DNA of 64,000 nt from Roseivirga misakiensis (lineage in GTDB: Bacteria > Bacteroidota > Bacteroidia > Cytophagales > Cyclobacteriaceae). Location of the stretch: contig NZ_MDGQ01000003.1 of NCBI RefSeq assembly GCF_001747105.1, positions 1,054,001 to 1,118,000 of the forward strand, read 5' to 3'. The notes under the pieces are model-generated. The model was given only the letters and a program-made list of their open reading frames with translations. It had not been told where the DNA came from and did no database searches. The position numbers and the translations under genes are program-made. Positions 32,795 to 43,490 of this stretch are shown piece by piece (position 1 is the first letter of the stretch; each line of letters opens with the position of its first letter).

Positions 32795-33820
32795 TTAGTA
32801 CTTAAAGCATGGAAGGATTGTATCGCGGCGTGTTCGCTTAACAATTTTGCCAAAAGAAAGGGTCAGGGAGAATTCATGTGCTCCACCAGTAGCTCCTGCC
32901 AGCTGAGAAACAGTAAAGTCATAACTATAACCAAAGGCTAAATCTTGGTTTAGTTCTAGTCCAAACAAAGCAATAATAGACTCGTTTTTAGAAACGAAAT
33001 TTACACTTTGAACGGGGATGCCTCTATACCAAACGCCGACTAGTAGTGGCTGGAAATACAATTGTGCTCCTACATCAAGTTGATTAAAACCTCCCTGGGC
33101 TTTATAGTTAACGGCAAAAGTGGCCGATCTTTCCTGAAACTGATATGACACGGTACGCAAACGCCTTCCTTTTGCAAACATTATTTTATGACCTGCATGG
33201 ATCGAGTATTTCCTGGCTAAACGACTTTCCTGACCTACAAAACTCTGGTTAGGCCGATTGACATGGTGAACGGAGAAGCCAATCCATGTATTGCTAGAAT
33301 AGATAAGCGTACCGGCCGAAGCACTTAAAAAATCGACATTGGCACCTCGGTCAAAGGCTTCTCCGCTCGGCCCTATCACCTGGCCATTATCAATGTCAAT
33401 CTGGTTTCCAAAAATGAGTTCTTCGAAGTTTAAATTCTTGTTGAAATATGAAAGCTGCATACCTGTTCTCATAATCAGGTCATTGGATATTTGCAGCTTA
33501 TAAGAATAGAGTAATCCGATTTCACTGGACTTAAAATCCAAAAAGCTTTCTCTGTGTTCGGTCACAATTACCCCAATTCCACTTTCCGCGGCTTTAGAAA
33601 ACACGTCTAGATACGCCGACATAGTGGTGAAAGAGTGGGTAAGCGATGGCCATTGGTTTCGATAATTTACCCCAACTCGTGCGCGATCGGTAGAGCCAGT
33701 CAAAGCTGGATTCAAGTAAAGGGGCGATGCGTAAAACTGGGAGAATTGTGGGTCTTGAGCTTTCAATTCTGAGTGAATTCCAAAGCTTAAGCATATGATC
33801 AAAGGTAAAAATCTCTTCAT
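32795..33820 (-). CDS. PorP/SprF family type IX secretion outer-membrane protein
   Basis: This 341-aa protein has a signal peptide (about 1-21), then the family start QDPQFSQFYASPLYLNPALTGS. A strand-rich barrel follows (VGVNYRNQWPSL, GMQLSYFNKNLNFEELIFGNQ, FALSL-type end strands). SprF is needed for surface delivery of the giant adhesin SprB through the T9SS, with which it forms a pair; type B cargo usually has a dedicated PorP/SprF partner. Here the start is one base from the stop of the 2735-aa SprB-like gene, the classical arrangement. Confidence 0.93.
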   Translation of the reverse strand: MKRFLPLIICLSFGIHSELKAQDPQFSQFYASPLYLNPALTGSTDRARVGVNYRNQWPSLTHSFTTMSAYLDVFSKAAESGIGVIVTEHRESFLDFKSSEIGLLYSYKLQISNDLIMRTGMQLSYFNKNLNFEELIFGNQIDIDNGQVIGPSGEAFDRGANVDFLSASAGTLIYSSNTWIGFSVHHVNRPNQSFVGQESRLARKYSIHAGHKIMFAKGRRLRTVSYQFQERSATFAVNYKAQGGFNQLDVGAQLYFQPLLVGVWYRGIPVQSVNFVSKNESIIALFGLELNQDLAFGYSYDFTVSQLAGATGGAHEFSLTLSFGKIVKRTRRDTILPCFKY

Positions 33821-33821
33821 A

Positions 33822-36800
33822 CTATTTCATTAGGGCAAAGATGCCTTCGCGTTCTACTTTCAAACCGTTAAAGCTTTTTCCAATCAGCTTATAGATGTAA
33901 TTACCGTTTTCGGCACGCTTGCCTTTAATCATTCCATCCCAGCCTTTGGTTTCTAGGTCATCGGTACTGAAGATTACTTCACCCCAGGTATTGTAGACGA
34001 TGAACCTTACACTGGTAAGACCAAGCATTCTGGGCCTGAAAAAGTCATTGTTACCATCTCCGTTTGGTGTAAAAGCGTTTGGCAACATGATCCGATAGCC
34101 CTCTGTAATTTCTAGGGTAGTGGTTTTCACCGTCTGGCAGCCCGTGCGATCCGTAATGGTAAGGGTGACAATGTACGTTCCGGGAGCGTCATAGGTATGA
34201 ATCGGATCTACTTCATCAGAATCAAAACCATCGCCAAATTCCCATTTCCAATCCACTACTTCTCCGATCGATAGGTCGAAAAAGCTCACAGGATCGTTAG
34301 AGGCTAACTCGCCGGTTAGGTCTATGGATTCGGCATTGTATTCAAAGTCCGCTAAGCCAAGTTCAGGCACATCGATATCAATAGATTTCTGCTGAAAACA
34401 ACTTCTGTCATCCAATATTTCTATGGTCAATCGGCCTGGTTCTGTTACCAATAATTCTGAATTGACACTATTACCTCTAGACCAATTGTATTGGTAATTT
34501 CCCACTCCACCTTTAACATTGGCTGTTACCAAAACTCCAGCTACACGGTTGTTACAATCAATGTATGGCTCTGTACTAAATCCAACTTGCAAGGGTTCCG
34601 GTTGCAGCACGGTGTAGGTCCCCTGCACTGTACAATTAAAGCGATCGGTAACTTCTACTACATATGTGCCTGGCAATACATCAATAAGTGTAGATTCTGT
34701 AGAACCATTGCTCCATCGGTATTGATAAGGCTCGTTTCCACCTGAAACAATCACATTTACTCGGCCACTTCGCGGATCATTGCAACGGGTGGCGTCTTCG
34801 ATATAAGCATCCAGCGTAAGTGGTAGTGGGTCGAAGATATTGAAGGTGCGCTGTATGGTACAGCCATTCTTATCTTCCACCAATACGTTATAGCTTCCGG
34901 GGCCTAAATTGGTGAGCGTTTCTGTAGATGCTCCTGTATTCCAAAGAATCGTAGATCTACCGACTCCACCTTCGATATTAAGTGATATTGATGCATCATT
35001 AGACCCAATACAGCTTATTGGAGATACTTCCGAACTCAAGCGGAAGAGTGCTGGCTCGGCTAGCGTATAGTTACCCTCCACTTGACAACCATTGGCATCC
35101 GTAACTAACACGGAATATTCCCCTGAGCTAATACCAATTAGGTTTTTGGTCGTCGCACCAGTACTCCATTGGTAGGTAAACGGACCTGTTCCTCCCTTTA
35201 AATTGAGTTCGATGGCGCCATTACGATCGTCATAGCATTGGCTCTCGTTTACAATGGCATCTTCAAGGCTTAAGAGTTCTGGTTCTGAGACAGTAAAAAC
35301 CCGTTCTACCACACAATCCATAGCATCGCGAACCCGAACTGTATAATCGCCTGCACTCAAATTGGAAATGGAGGTTTCATTGGAGCCTGTACTCCACAGA
35401 ATCTCATATGGCCCTGTTCCGCCTGTGACATCGATGTTTATTTCTCCATCATCGTCCGATTGACAGGAAAGGTTGAGCTTTCCACTGGTGCTGATGGTAA
35501 TGGGGGCTACTGGCTGTGCTAAGTTTACACTTGATTGTACTGCGCACCCGTTGGCATCTGTAACCACTACAGAGTACTCACCTGCACCTAGGCCTGTGAT
35601 TTGGTTAGTACGAGCACCATTGCTCCATAGGTAAGTATAAGGAGCAATTCCTCCACTTGGAATAGCTCTTATCAAGGCAGATTCATCGCCAAAACAGCGC
35701 AAATCTTCGAAATCTGTTAAAGCAACTGTTAGTGCCTCTGCTGGTTCTGAAATCACCACTGAGGCAGTGGTCGAACACCCTCCTGCATCTGAAATCACTA
35801 CTTCATATACACCAGCGGCCAAGTCGTTCAATTGACGCTCGGCGTCGCCAGTGCTCCAGGTATAAGTGTAGGAGCCACTACCCCCCGTGACGTCTAGGGA
35901 TATAAAACCACTAGACTCTCCTCTACACAACACATCGCGCTTTTGGATTTCTACGGTCAGGTCTCGCGAGTCACCCACGACTACGGACCTGGTTATACTA
36001 CAATTATTGGCATCTATGATCGTCAGGTTATAGGTACCTCCTCCAATATTGATCAGGTCTTTACTGGTACTTCCGTTAGACCATATATATGAATATGGAC
36101 CTATTCCTCCACTTGGAGTAACAAGAACAGACCCATCCGAATCGCCAAAACATGAAGTGCTTGTTGCGTCAAAATCGATTGCTAGTTCAGCTGGCTCTTC
36201 TATCTCATAGGTTTGTGTAAATACACAACCGCTGGCATCGGTAATAGTAAGCCCATAGGTTCCAGCAAAGGCGTTGATTAAGTCTTTCTGATTGGACCCA
36301 TTGCTCCAAGTATAATTATAGGGTGCTGTACCACCCACTACATTGAGTTCTATTTTACCGTCGGGTTGCCCGAAACAAAGGGCATTTGTGGTAGTGGCCG
36401 TAGCTGATAATGCTGCTGTTGGAGCACCAATAGTAATATTGGTGCTCAACAAGCAGCCCCTAGCATCACGAACCGTGATTTCATAATCACCTCCTGAGAG
36501 GTTTGATAAGTCTTTTGTTGACTCTCCATTTCCCCAGCTGTAGGTGTAAGGCAGTGTTCCGCCTGTTACGGTCAACTCAATGCTTCCGTCGTCCGCTCCA
36601 AAACAACTCACATCATTGGCCTGATAGTTAATGGCTAGTGGTAATGGCTCTGTAATGGTAAAGTTTTCGGTGGTAGAACAGCCGTTGGCGTCTGTTACTA
36701 CAACAGCATAGGTTGCTGGCGCTAAATTCGAAATGTCTTCCGTGGACTCACCATTACTCCAAGCAAAGTTGTATGGACCAGTTCCACCTGCTATGGTCAA

Positions 36801-39800
36801 ATCAATAGCTCCGTCATCGGCTCCAAAACAACTCACTACATCGACCGTACTGGACATGGTAAGTGCAGCAGGGCCGGATACTGCAAAGTCTGATTGTATG
36901 CTACAGCCTTGCGCATCGGTGATCGTCACTTGATAAGTTCCCTGACTGAGCCCAAAGATATCCTTCGATGTAGACCCTTGGTTCCACGAGTAGGTATATG
37001 GTCCAGTCCCGCCGGTGACATTGAGAGCAATTGCCCCTTGGTTATCCCCAAAACAGGTTTCATCGGTGATGGTAGCTGTAGCATTTAATGCAACTGGTTC
37101 ATCAACTACAAAGGTTTCTGTGATGATACAGCCATTGTTATCAGTCACAGTAAGTTCATAAGAACCTCCAGAAAGGGCACTTAAGTCTTTTGTTGTTTCT
37201 CCGTTATTCCATGCATAGCTATAAGGCAATGTACCGCCAGAAACATTGACAACGATAGCACCATTACTCTCTCCAAAACAACTGACATCGGTAATCGAAT
37301 GGCCAATAGTCAAAGCTGCAGGTTCCGTCACTGTGTAGTTACCCACCGTTGCGCAGCCATTGTTATCTGTAATGGTCACACTATAATTTCCCGGTGTGAG
37401 ATTAGTTCTATCTTCCGTTAAAGCGCCGTCGGACCACAAATATGTATAGGGGCCGGTTCCTCCAGAAAGCTGTAAATCAATGGCGCCATCTGCTTGTCCA
37501 TTACAGGAAACATCAGTGATAGCTTCAATTACCGTAATGGCGTTGGGTCCAGTTATTGTAAAGTCACTTTGAATGGTACATCCATTATTATCTGTGACTG
37601 TGACTTGATAAACTCCTCGGCCCAAGCCACTCAAGTCTTTAGTAGTAGCGCCTTGGTTCCATGCATAGGTATAAGGCCCCGTACCACCAGCAACGGTTAG
37701 CTGAATGGCTCCTTGATTATCGCCAAAACACGTTTCATCGACCACCACTCCAGATACCGATAGCGGAGCGGATGGTTCCTGAACGGTATAGGTAAAAGTT
37801 TCTTGGCATGCATTTCCATCAGTTATAGTGAGGGTATATGTACCGCCTGAAATATTGAAAAGGTCTTGGGTAGTTTCGCCGTTGGACCACGCATAAGTAT
37901 AAGGACCTATACCTCCTGAAACAGAAACATCGATACTTCCATCAGCATCACCAAAACAGGCAACATCAACGATATTACTAGTAACATTTAGCGCCAATGG
38001 TTCTGTAATTGTAAAATTACGATTGATGGCACAGCCTCTCGAGTCCGTCACCGTAACGTTATAAGTTCCTGCTGAAATGCTAGAAATGTCTTCCGTTGTC
38101 TCACCATTTGACCATGAATAGGTATAAGGTGCTGTTCCCCCAGAGACCACAAGATCTACCGTGCCCATAGCGTTGCCATTACACAAGACATTTGTTTGGC
38201 TACCACTAACTAGAAGTGCTGTCGGCATGCTGATCGTGTAGTTTTCGACAATTTGGCAGCCGTTTGCATCTGTAATTGTGACCTGATAACTGCCATCACT
38301 CAGTCCAAAAATGTCTTTGTTAGTAGATCCCGTGTTCCAACTGTAAGTATATGGCGCTGTCCCACCGACTGGATTCAAGGCGATCGACCCGTCGCTACCT
38401 CCAAAACAGCTGATATCGATCACGGTTGCCGTATTGCTAAGCGGTGCGCTTGGTTCGGTTACAGTGATGGTTTCGTTGATCGTACAGCCATTTGCATCGG
38501 TGACAATAACGGTATAATCACCAGCAACTAGACTATTCAAATCTTCTCCTGTGCTACTATTGGACCAAGCATAAGTGTATGGTGCTGTCCCTCCACTTAC
38601 CGTGATGTCTATGTCGCCATCCGCTGACCCAAAACAGCTCACGTTGTTTGTCGAATAAATCAAGCCAAGTTGTGAAGGTTCGTTGATCACGAAACTCTGA
38701 TTCGTAGAGCACCCACGACTGTCTGTAATGTTGATCGTATAATTTCCTGGGCCCAACCCTGATAAATCTTCGGTAGTAGCTCCATTAGACCAAGCGAATG
38801 TGTATGGACCTTCGCCACCTACAGGTGTGATATCAATTGCTCCATCACCTGCACTAAAACAACTAACATCCGTTGCTGAACTCGTCAGGGTCAAAACGGG
38901 AGGATCCGTAATGGCATAAGTATCTGTAATGGTACAGCCATTATTATCTGTGATTACCACGGTGTAACTACCCGCTGTTAAACCACTTAAATCTTCTGCT
39001 GTACTTCCATTGGACCAGTTAAAAGTATACGGACCAGCTCCTCCTGAAACGGTTAGGTTAATAATTCCATCTGCAGCCCCATTACAAGTAATCTGTTGTA
39101 CTGCTTCGGTTTTGGTTAAAGGTGAAGAGGGTTGTGTAATGGTGAAAGAATCATTTAAGGTACAACCATTGGCATCGGTAATGACCACACTATAATTACC
39201 TGCGGTTACTCCGCTCAAATCTTCGGTAAGTGCCCCGTTTGACCATAAAAATGAGTACGGGGAAACACCCCCAGAGACAGAGATATTAATTGCCCCCGTA
39301 CTTTCACCAAAACAATTAACGTTGGATACGACATCCGTCGACGCTAATTGTAACGGTTCTATAATCGTAACACTTTCAACATTTTGACAACCATTCGCAT
39401 CGGTCACCGTCACGGTATAGTTGCCTTGTGCGAGGCCACTTCTATCTTTCGTGAGAATACTGCCATCATCGGCCCAACTATAGGTATATGGCCCGGTACC
39501 ACCAGATACGGTGAGGGTTATTTCTCCATCTCCCGCTCCAAAACAGCTAATATTGGTAGGGGCAGCAGAAGCCAAAAGTGGTGCTGGTTCGGCAATCGTA
39601 AAACCAAGTGCTTTGATACAGCCGTTCGCATCGGTAACTGATACAGAATAGTTTCCCGGCGCTAACCCTGTGACATCTTCTGTGGTAGCGCCAGTATTCC
39701 AAGCATAAGTATAAGGCCCCATTCCGCCAGTCACTGACAGGTCAATTGATCCGTTTGTCGATCCATTGCAAGTAACATCTGTTTTGGTTCCACTTAGATT

Positions 39801-42029
39801 TAACACTAAAGCAGGTTCATCAATGGTAACATTGAGGATTACTGAGCAATTGGAGGCGTCTTTCACCGTAACGGTATAAGTTCCCGCCATTACATTCGCT
39901 AAGTCTTGCGTAGTGCTTCCGTTTGACCAGAGATAAGAATAGGGTGCTGTACCTCCTGATGGTGTGATATCAATATTTCCAGTTGAAGCACCTTTACACA
40001 CAACATCATCCTTGGTAAAGGTCAATCCTATTGGTGCAGGATCAATTATCGTATAATTCTCAACAATGCTACAACCACTGGCATCTGTGATAGTGACCGA
40101 ATAACCACCGGCGGTTAAACCAGAAACACTACTCCCTGTAGCCCCAGTACTCCATGCATAGGTATAGGCACCAGTACCTCCCGTCACGGAAAGGAAAATA
40201 CTACCGTCATTTGACCCATTACATGATATGTTATTGATGACGGCATTTCCTGAAAGCACCGCTGGTTCGCCCAAAACAATACTTTCAACCACCGAACAAC
40301 CACCAGCATCGGTAACAGTTACCGAATAGGTCCCTGCTACTAAACCAGTTATTGTCGATCCTGAATCTCCTGTATTCCAATTGTAGGTGTAAGGCCCAGT
40401 TCCGTTGGAAGCAACTACCGAAATTGACCCATCAGCTCCTCCGTTACAGGTGGGAAGGGTCAGAGATGGCGCAACAGCAATCCGAATAGGGTTATTCAGC
40501 GTAAAACTTTCCGTATAGGTACAACCAGCCGCATCGGTTACCGTTACGCTATGGATTCCGGCAGGCAAGCTGTTGGCCGTAGCCGTATTGTCTCCATTTG
40601 ACCAGGCATAAGAATAGGGTGCTGTACCACCCTGCATGGTCAAACTAATGGATCCATCGCTATTACCAAAACAAGCCGGGTCTGTTAGTACATCTGACAA
40701 TTTTGATAACGCCATAGTAGGTTGAGTTATGGTAAGCCCAGTTGCGGTTGCTATACAGCCGTTGGCGTCGGTAACTGTCAATGAATAAGTGCCTGCTACA
40801 CGGTTATTCAAGTTTCTTCCAGTATTTCCTGTAGACCAAGCGTAAGTATAAGGCCCCGTACCACCACTGACGTTACTTCTAATTCGCCCTGAATTATCTC
40901 CAAAACAGTCTACATCGGTGATTACTGGGTTGATGGTTAAAACCGTCGGCTCAGATACGGTAAAAGTCTCCACATCTGTACAGCCAGAGTTATCGGTAAT
41001 CGTCACCGTATATGACCCTGCTGTAAGCCCAGAAAGGTCTTGAGTTGTTGCGCCATTAGACCATGAATAAGTATAAGGTGCAACGCCGCCTGTTACTGAC
41101 AAGTCAATTGACCCATCGGCATTCCCATTACAAAGTGCATCTGAAATAGTGGCTGTTGGTATAATTTCGTCCGGCGATCCTATTGTTAACACTGGTGTGT
41201 TGATTGTACAACCTGTACCACCTCTATCGATAATTTCTAATTGATAATCCCCTGGTGCCAAACCGGTGATTGTTGCGGAAGAACCAATCACAGAACCATC
41301 TGATACGCGAATCCACCGATAGGTATAACTACCCCAACCTCCTGTTCCTGTAGCAGAAATTGACCCGTCGGTTGAATTAAAACATGTAGCATCGGTCGAA
41401 GAGCCTATAGAGTAGCCCAAGAAGTTAGCTGGCTCTGTGATGGTAAAAGTTATATCTCCGGTACAGCCATCCTGATCTTCTGTAGATAGCGTGTAGTTCC
41501 CTACTCCCAAACCTGTAAGCGTAATTACTTGATTAGGAAAAGCGATAGATCCAGTGCCAACGGAAGCTCCTGAGCCATTAAATAGTTCCCAGTCATACCC
41601 AGGGTTACCATTGCCCATCGTCACTACCACTTGTGCATCTGAGTCACCTCTACAAGACACGTCATTAACCACCACTGTACCGACTAAATCGGGTGGGTTA
41701 GTTACGGTATAGGTAGCTGGGCCAGTAGAATCTCCATTATTATCCGTTACTTCTACGGTATAGTTTCCCGCCGCTAATCCACTAGCAATAAAAGAAGTGA
41801 AGGGCAAAACGTTGCCTGCATTGTCTTTCCATTCATAGCTATAAGGGAGGGCGCCAGAGGTAACACTGATGGTAATAGAACCTACACAACTGTTGATATT
41901 CACTGATGAAATCACCGGACCGGCCTCCTCATCGGAAACACGGGAATAGCCCGATTTCCCCATCAAGAAAAAGGATGTAAACAATAGAATTATTCTAAGG
42001 TAACACCCTTTGCTAGGTGTGAATAACAT
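33822..42029 (-). CDS. Giant SprB-repeat surface protein with gliding-type C-terminal sorting domain
   Basis: This 2735-aa protein has a signal peptide (about 1-29). By eye it carries 33 tandem SprB-type repeats of about 75 aa, each with a core C-F-G-x-x-D-G-x-I, GGTGPYTY-W-S-N-G, AGxYxVTVTDxxGC and EP linker. A PKD-like domain follows (WKWEFGDG, HTYDAPGTY). The end is a type B/gliding-associated sorting domain (NAFTPNGDGNNDFF, IYNTWGE-like, WDG, NGNYIYKL). It is exported by the T9SS and displayed on the surface, where SprB-like adhesins drive gliding or attachment. Repeats 13-24 show a higher-order three-repeat period. The partner PorP/SprF gene follows at one base. Composition of the gene matches its surroundings. 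Confidence 0.95.
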   Translation of the reverse strand: MLFTPSKGCYLRIILLFTSFFLMGKSGYSRVSDEEAGPVISSVNINSCVGSITISVTSGALPYSYEWKDNAGNVLPFTSFIASGLAAGNYTVEVTDNNGDSTGPATYTVTNPPDLVGTVVVNDVSCRGDSDAQVVVTMGNGNPGYDWELFNGSGASVGTGSIAFPNQVITLTGLGVGNYTLSTEDQDGCTGDITFTITEPANFLGYSIGSSTDATCFNSTDGSISATGTGGWGSYTYRWIRVSDGSVIGSSATITGLAPGDYQLEIIDRGGTGCTINTPVLTIGSPDEIIPTATISDALCNGNADGSIDLSVTGGVAPYTYSWSNGATTQDLSGLTAGSYTVTITDNSGCTDVETFTVSEPTVLTINPVITDVDCFGDNSGRIRSNVSGGTGPYTYAWSTGNTGRNLNNRVAGTYSLTVTDANGCIATATGLTITQPTMALSKLSDVLTDPACFGNSDGSISLTMQGGTAPYSYAWSNGDNTATANSLPAGIHSVTVTDAAGCTYTESFTLNNPIRIAVAPSLTLPTCNGGADGSISVVASNGTGPYTYNWNTGDSGSTITGLVAGTYSVTVTDAGGCSVVESIVLGEPAVLSGNAVINNISCNGSNDGSIFLSVTGGTGAYTYAWSTGATGSSVSGLTAGGYSVTITDASGCSIVENYTIIDPAPIGLTFTKDDVVCKGASTGNIDITPSGGTAPYSYLWSNGSTTQDLANVMAGTYTVTVKDASNCSVILNVTIDEPALVLNLSGTKTDVTCNGSTNGSIDLSVTGGMGPYTYAWNTGATTEDVTGLAPGNYSVSVTDANGCIKALGFTIAEPAPLLASAAPTNISCFGAGDGEITLTVSGGTGPYTYSWADDGSILTKDRSGLAQGNYTVTVTDANGCQNVESVTIIEPLQLASTDVVSNVNCFGESTGAINISVSGGVSPYSFLWSNGALTEDLSGVTAGNYSVVITDANGCTLNDSFTITQPSSPLTKTEAVQQITCNGAADGIINLTVSGGAGPYTFNWSNGSTAEDLSGLTAGSYTVVITDNNGCTITDTYAITDPPVLTLTSSATDVSCFSAGDGAIDITPVGGEGPYTFAWSNGATTEDLSGLGPGNYTINITDSRGCSTNQSFVINEPSQLGLIYSTNNVSCFGSADGDIDITVSGGTAPYTYAWSNSSTGEDLNSLVAGDYTVIVTDANGCTINETITVTEPSAPLSNTATVIDISCFGGSDGSIALNPVGGTAPYTYSWNTGSTNKDIFGLSDGSYQVTITDANGCQIVENYTISMPTALLVSGSQTNVLCNGNAMGTVDLVVSGGTAPYTYSWSNGETTEDISSISAGTYNVTVTDSRGCAINRNFTITEPLALNVTSNIVDVACFGDADGSIDVSVSGGIGPYTYAWSNGETTQDLFNISGGTYTLTITDGNACQETFTYTVQEPSAPLSVSGVVVDETCFGDNQGAIQLTVAGGTGPYTYAWNQGATTKDLSGLGRGVYQVTVTDNNGCTIQSDFTITGPNAITVIEAITDVSCNGQADGAIDLQLSGGTGPYTYLWSDGALTEDRTNLTPGNYSVTITDNNGCATVGNYTVTEPAALTIGHSITDVSCFGESNGAIVVNVSGGTLPYSYAWNNGETTKDLSALSGGSYELTVTDNNGCIITETFVVDEPVALNATATITDETCFGDNQGAIALNVTGGTGPYTYSWNQGSTSKDIFGLSQGTYQVTITDAQGCSIQSDFAVSGPAALTMSSTVDVVSCFGADDGAIDLTIAGGTGPYNFAWSNGESTEDISNLAPATYAVVVTDANGCSTTENFTITEPLPLAINYQANDVSCFGADDGSIELTVTGGTLPYTYSWGNGESTKDLSNLSGGDYEITVRDARGCLLSTNITIGAPTAALSATATTTNALCFGQPDGKIELNVVGGTAPYNYTWSNGSNQKDLINAFAGTYGLTITDASGCVFTQTYEIEEPAELAIDFDATSTSCFGDSDGSVLVTPSGGIGPYSYIWSNGSTSKDLINIGGGTYNLTIIDANNCSITRSVVVGDSRDLTVEIQKRDVLCRGESSGFISLDVTGGSGSYTYTWSTGDAERQLNDLAAGVYEVVISDAGGCSTTASVVISEPAEALTVALTDFEDLRCFGDESALIRAIPSGGIAPYTYLWSNGARTNQITGLGAGEYSVVVTDANGCAVQSSVNLAQPVAPITISTSGKLNLSCQSDDDGEINIDVTGGTGPYEILWSTGSNETSISNLSAGDYTVRVRDAMDCVVERVFTVSEPELLSLEDAIVNESQCYDDRNGAIELNLKGGTGPFTYQWSTGATTKNLIGISSGEYSVLVTDANGCQVEGNYTLAEPALFRLSSEVSPISCIGSNDASISLNIEGGVGRSTILWNTGASTETLTNLGPGSYNVLVEDKNGCTIQRTFNIFDPLPLTLDAYIEDATRCNDPRSGRVNVIVSGGNEPYQYRWSNGSTESTLIDVLPGTYVVEVTDRFNCTVQGTYTVLQPEPLQVGFSTEPYIDCNNRVAGVLVTANVKGGVGNYQYNWSRGNSVNSELLVTEPGRLTIEILDDRSCFQQKSIDIDVPELGLADFEYNAESIDLTGELASNDPVSFFDLSIGEVVDWKWEFGDGFDSDEVDPIHTYDAPGTYIVTLTITDRTGCQTVKTTTLEITEGYRIMLPNAFTPNGDGNNDFFRPRMLGLTSVRFIVYNTWGEVIFSTDDLETKGWDGMIKGKRAENGNYIYKLIGKSFNGLKVEREGIFALMK
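36400..39400 (-). repeat. Higher-order repeat: three-repeat cassettes within the SprB-like gene
   Basis: Counting repeats from the N-terminus, numbers 12-24 fall in this span. Every third linker is longer and of the EPSAPLS type (after repeats 12, 15 and 18, and APTAALS after 24). Repeats 16, 19 and 22 share KD-[IL]-x-GL-x-x-G-x-YQVT; 17, 20 and 23 share ED near the same place; 18, 21 and 24 share LSGG/ISGG-x-Y-x-[LI]-T. This points to amplification in units of about 225 aa (675 bp). Counts were made by eye. Confidence 0.6.
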
Positions 42030-42480
42030 TTTAATGGTTGTTTAGGTGGTGACACTCAAAGAGGATATCACATTCTGAATATCAAGCCTTTATATGAGAA
42101 AATCAACTGAGTGGACAAATCGTAGACACTTAGAATTGTACAAAAAGCTCAACGCTGTACATTATACACTTTTTGTGTTTTTCTAATATTCAGCAGGTCT
42201 TCTTCAGAAATGAAAATGTGAAAAACAATTCCATGTATTTCAGTCGAATTGAAGAAAATGAGGAGGCCGTTAGATTCTTTTGTGTTTTACTTTAGAAAAA
42301 AATCTGAAACTTTTTTTGCTGTTAATTCTTGTTAAATGGAGAGAGCATATTGTGAGAAAGTTATGCTATCATACATATTTGCATTTTACTGCTCATGGGT
42401 CAACCTTTTGCGCTCATGTAAGTATTATGGTTAGCGTATCATCTATTTGATTATTTTAGCGCGCTTTAAGGACAGAAATC
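42030..42480. other. 451-bp intergenic region between divergent genes
   Basis: No ORF or RNA gene is supported. It must carry the promoters of the giant adhesin gene (minus) and of the MoxR gene (plus). Visible elements are an inverted repeat ACAAAAAG (42140-42147) / CTTTTTGT (42169-42176) containing two TGTAC words, and a weak plus-strand CATATTTG (42374-42381) with TTG 21 bases upstream. Length and AT-richness suggest more regulation than average. Confidence 0.4.
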
Positions 42481-43470
42481 ATGGAAGAGGTTGTATCAAA
42501 CGACTTAAAAAAAGAACATCAGGAAAAAATCAATCGTGTCGCTTCCGAAGTAAGCAAGATTGTAGTTGGCCAAGAGTATATGGTCAATCGTCTTTTGATT
42601 GGTTTATTTACTAATGGACACATTCTTTTAGAAGGTGTTCCGGGTATCGCGAAAACACTTACCGTAAATACACTTGCGGAAGTGCTTCACCTAGATTTTC
42701 AAAGAATTCAGTTTACTCCAGACTTATTACCTGCTGATTTAGTAGGTACAATGATTTACAATCAGAAGAAGGCTGAATTTGAAGTGAAGAAAGGTCCAAT
42801 CTTCGGTAATGTAATTTTAGCAGATGAGGTAAACCGTGCACCAGCAAAAGTGCAGTCTGCACTGTTGGAGGCCATGCAGGAAAAGACAGTAACGATCGGT
42901 GAGACTAGCTATAAACTCGACAGACCGTTTATTGTATTGGCTACGCAAAACCCAATCGACCAAGAAGGAACTTACAGCTTGCCTGAAGCTCAGATTGATC
43001 GTTTCATGTTAAAGGTGAAAGTTGGCTATCCGACAAAAGAAGACGAGCTAGAAGTGATGAGAAGAATGGCCAACATGGACTTTAGGCCAACAATTGAAAC
43101 ATTACTGACCAAAGAAGACATTTTTGCGATTCGCGATGAGGTAAATCAGGTCAGCATGTCTGAGTCGCTTGAGAAATACATTATTGAATTAGTATTCGCG
43201 ACAAGAAACCCGAAAGATTACGGACTGACAGATGAAGCTTACTACATGCAGTTTGGAGCGTCTCCTCGAGCAAGTATAAATCTAAACTTAGCGGCTAAAG
43301 CGATCGCTTTTTTTAACCAGCGAGATTACGTATTACCTGAGGATATCAAAGAAATTGCCTCTGACGTACTAAACCATAGGGTTATTCTGAACTATGAAGC
43401 AGAAGCCGATGGCATCACAACAGAGCATATCATTGAGAAGTTGTTGAATAAAATTCCTATTAATAATTAA
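42481..43470 (+). CDS. MoxR family AAA+ ATPase
   Basis: This 329-aa cytosolic ATPase has Walker A G52-V-P-G-I-A-K-T59, Walker B ILADEVNRAP (D115-E116), sensor 1 ATQNPIDQEGTY and the C-terminal lid with GASPRASINL. MoxR proteins act as chaperones with VWA- and DUF58-containing partners in envelope stress or metal insertion. The usual downstream DUF58/VWA genes are absent; a terminator follows directly, so this copy stands alone. The long upstream region suggests its own regulation. Confidence 0.93.
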   Translation: MEEVVSNDLKKEHQEKINRVASEVSKIVVGQEYMVNRLLIGLFTNGHILLEGVPGIAKTLTVNTLAEVLHLDFQRIQFTPDLLPADLVGTMIYNQKKAEFEVKKGPIFGNVILADEVNRAPAKVQSALLEAMQEKTVTIGETSYKLDRPFIVLATQNPIDQEGTYSLPEAQIDRFMLKVKVGYPTKEDELEVMRRMANMDFRPTIETLLTKEDIFAIRDEVNQVSMSESLEKYIIELVFATRNPKDYGLTDEAYYMQFGASPRASINLNLAAKAIAFFNQRDYVLPEDIKEIASDVLNHRVILNYEAEADGITTEHIIEKLLNKIPINN

Positions 43471-43490
43471 TCAACAATTGCTCAAAAGAA

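Noticed and set aside
33822-42029. Regularly spaced repeats that could be mistaken for a CRISPR or tandem-repeat array, and many plus-strand ORFs of 60-90 codons across the span
   Set aside because: The repeats are protein-level SprB repeats in one continuous 2735-codon frame with about 225-bp units and diverged DNA. The plus-strand ORFs are antisense shadows without start context.
42138-42176. Inverted repeat with TGTAC words as a possible terminator of a small RNA
   Set aside because: Long AT-rich loop and only 8-bp arms; no T-tract in a useful place. Kept only as a note in the intergenic entry.
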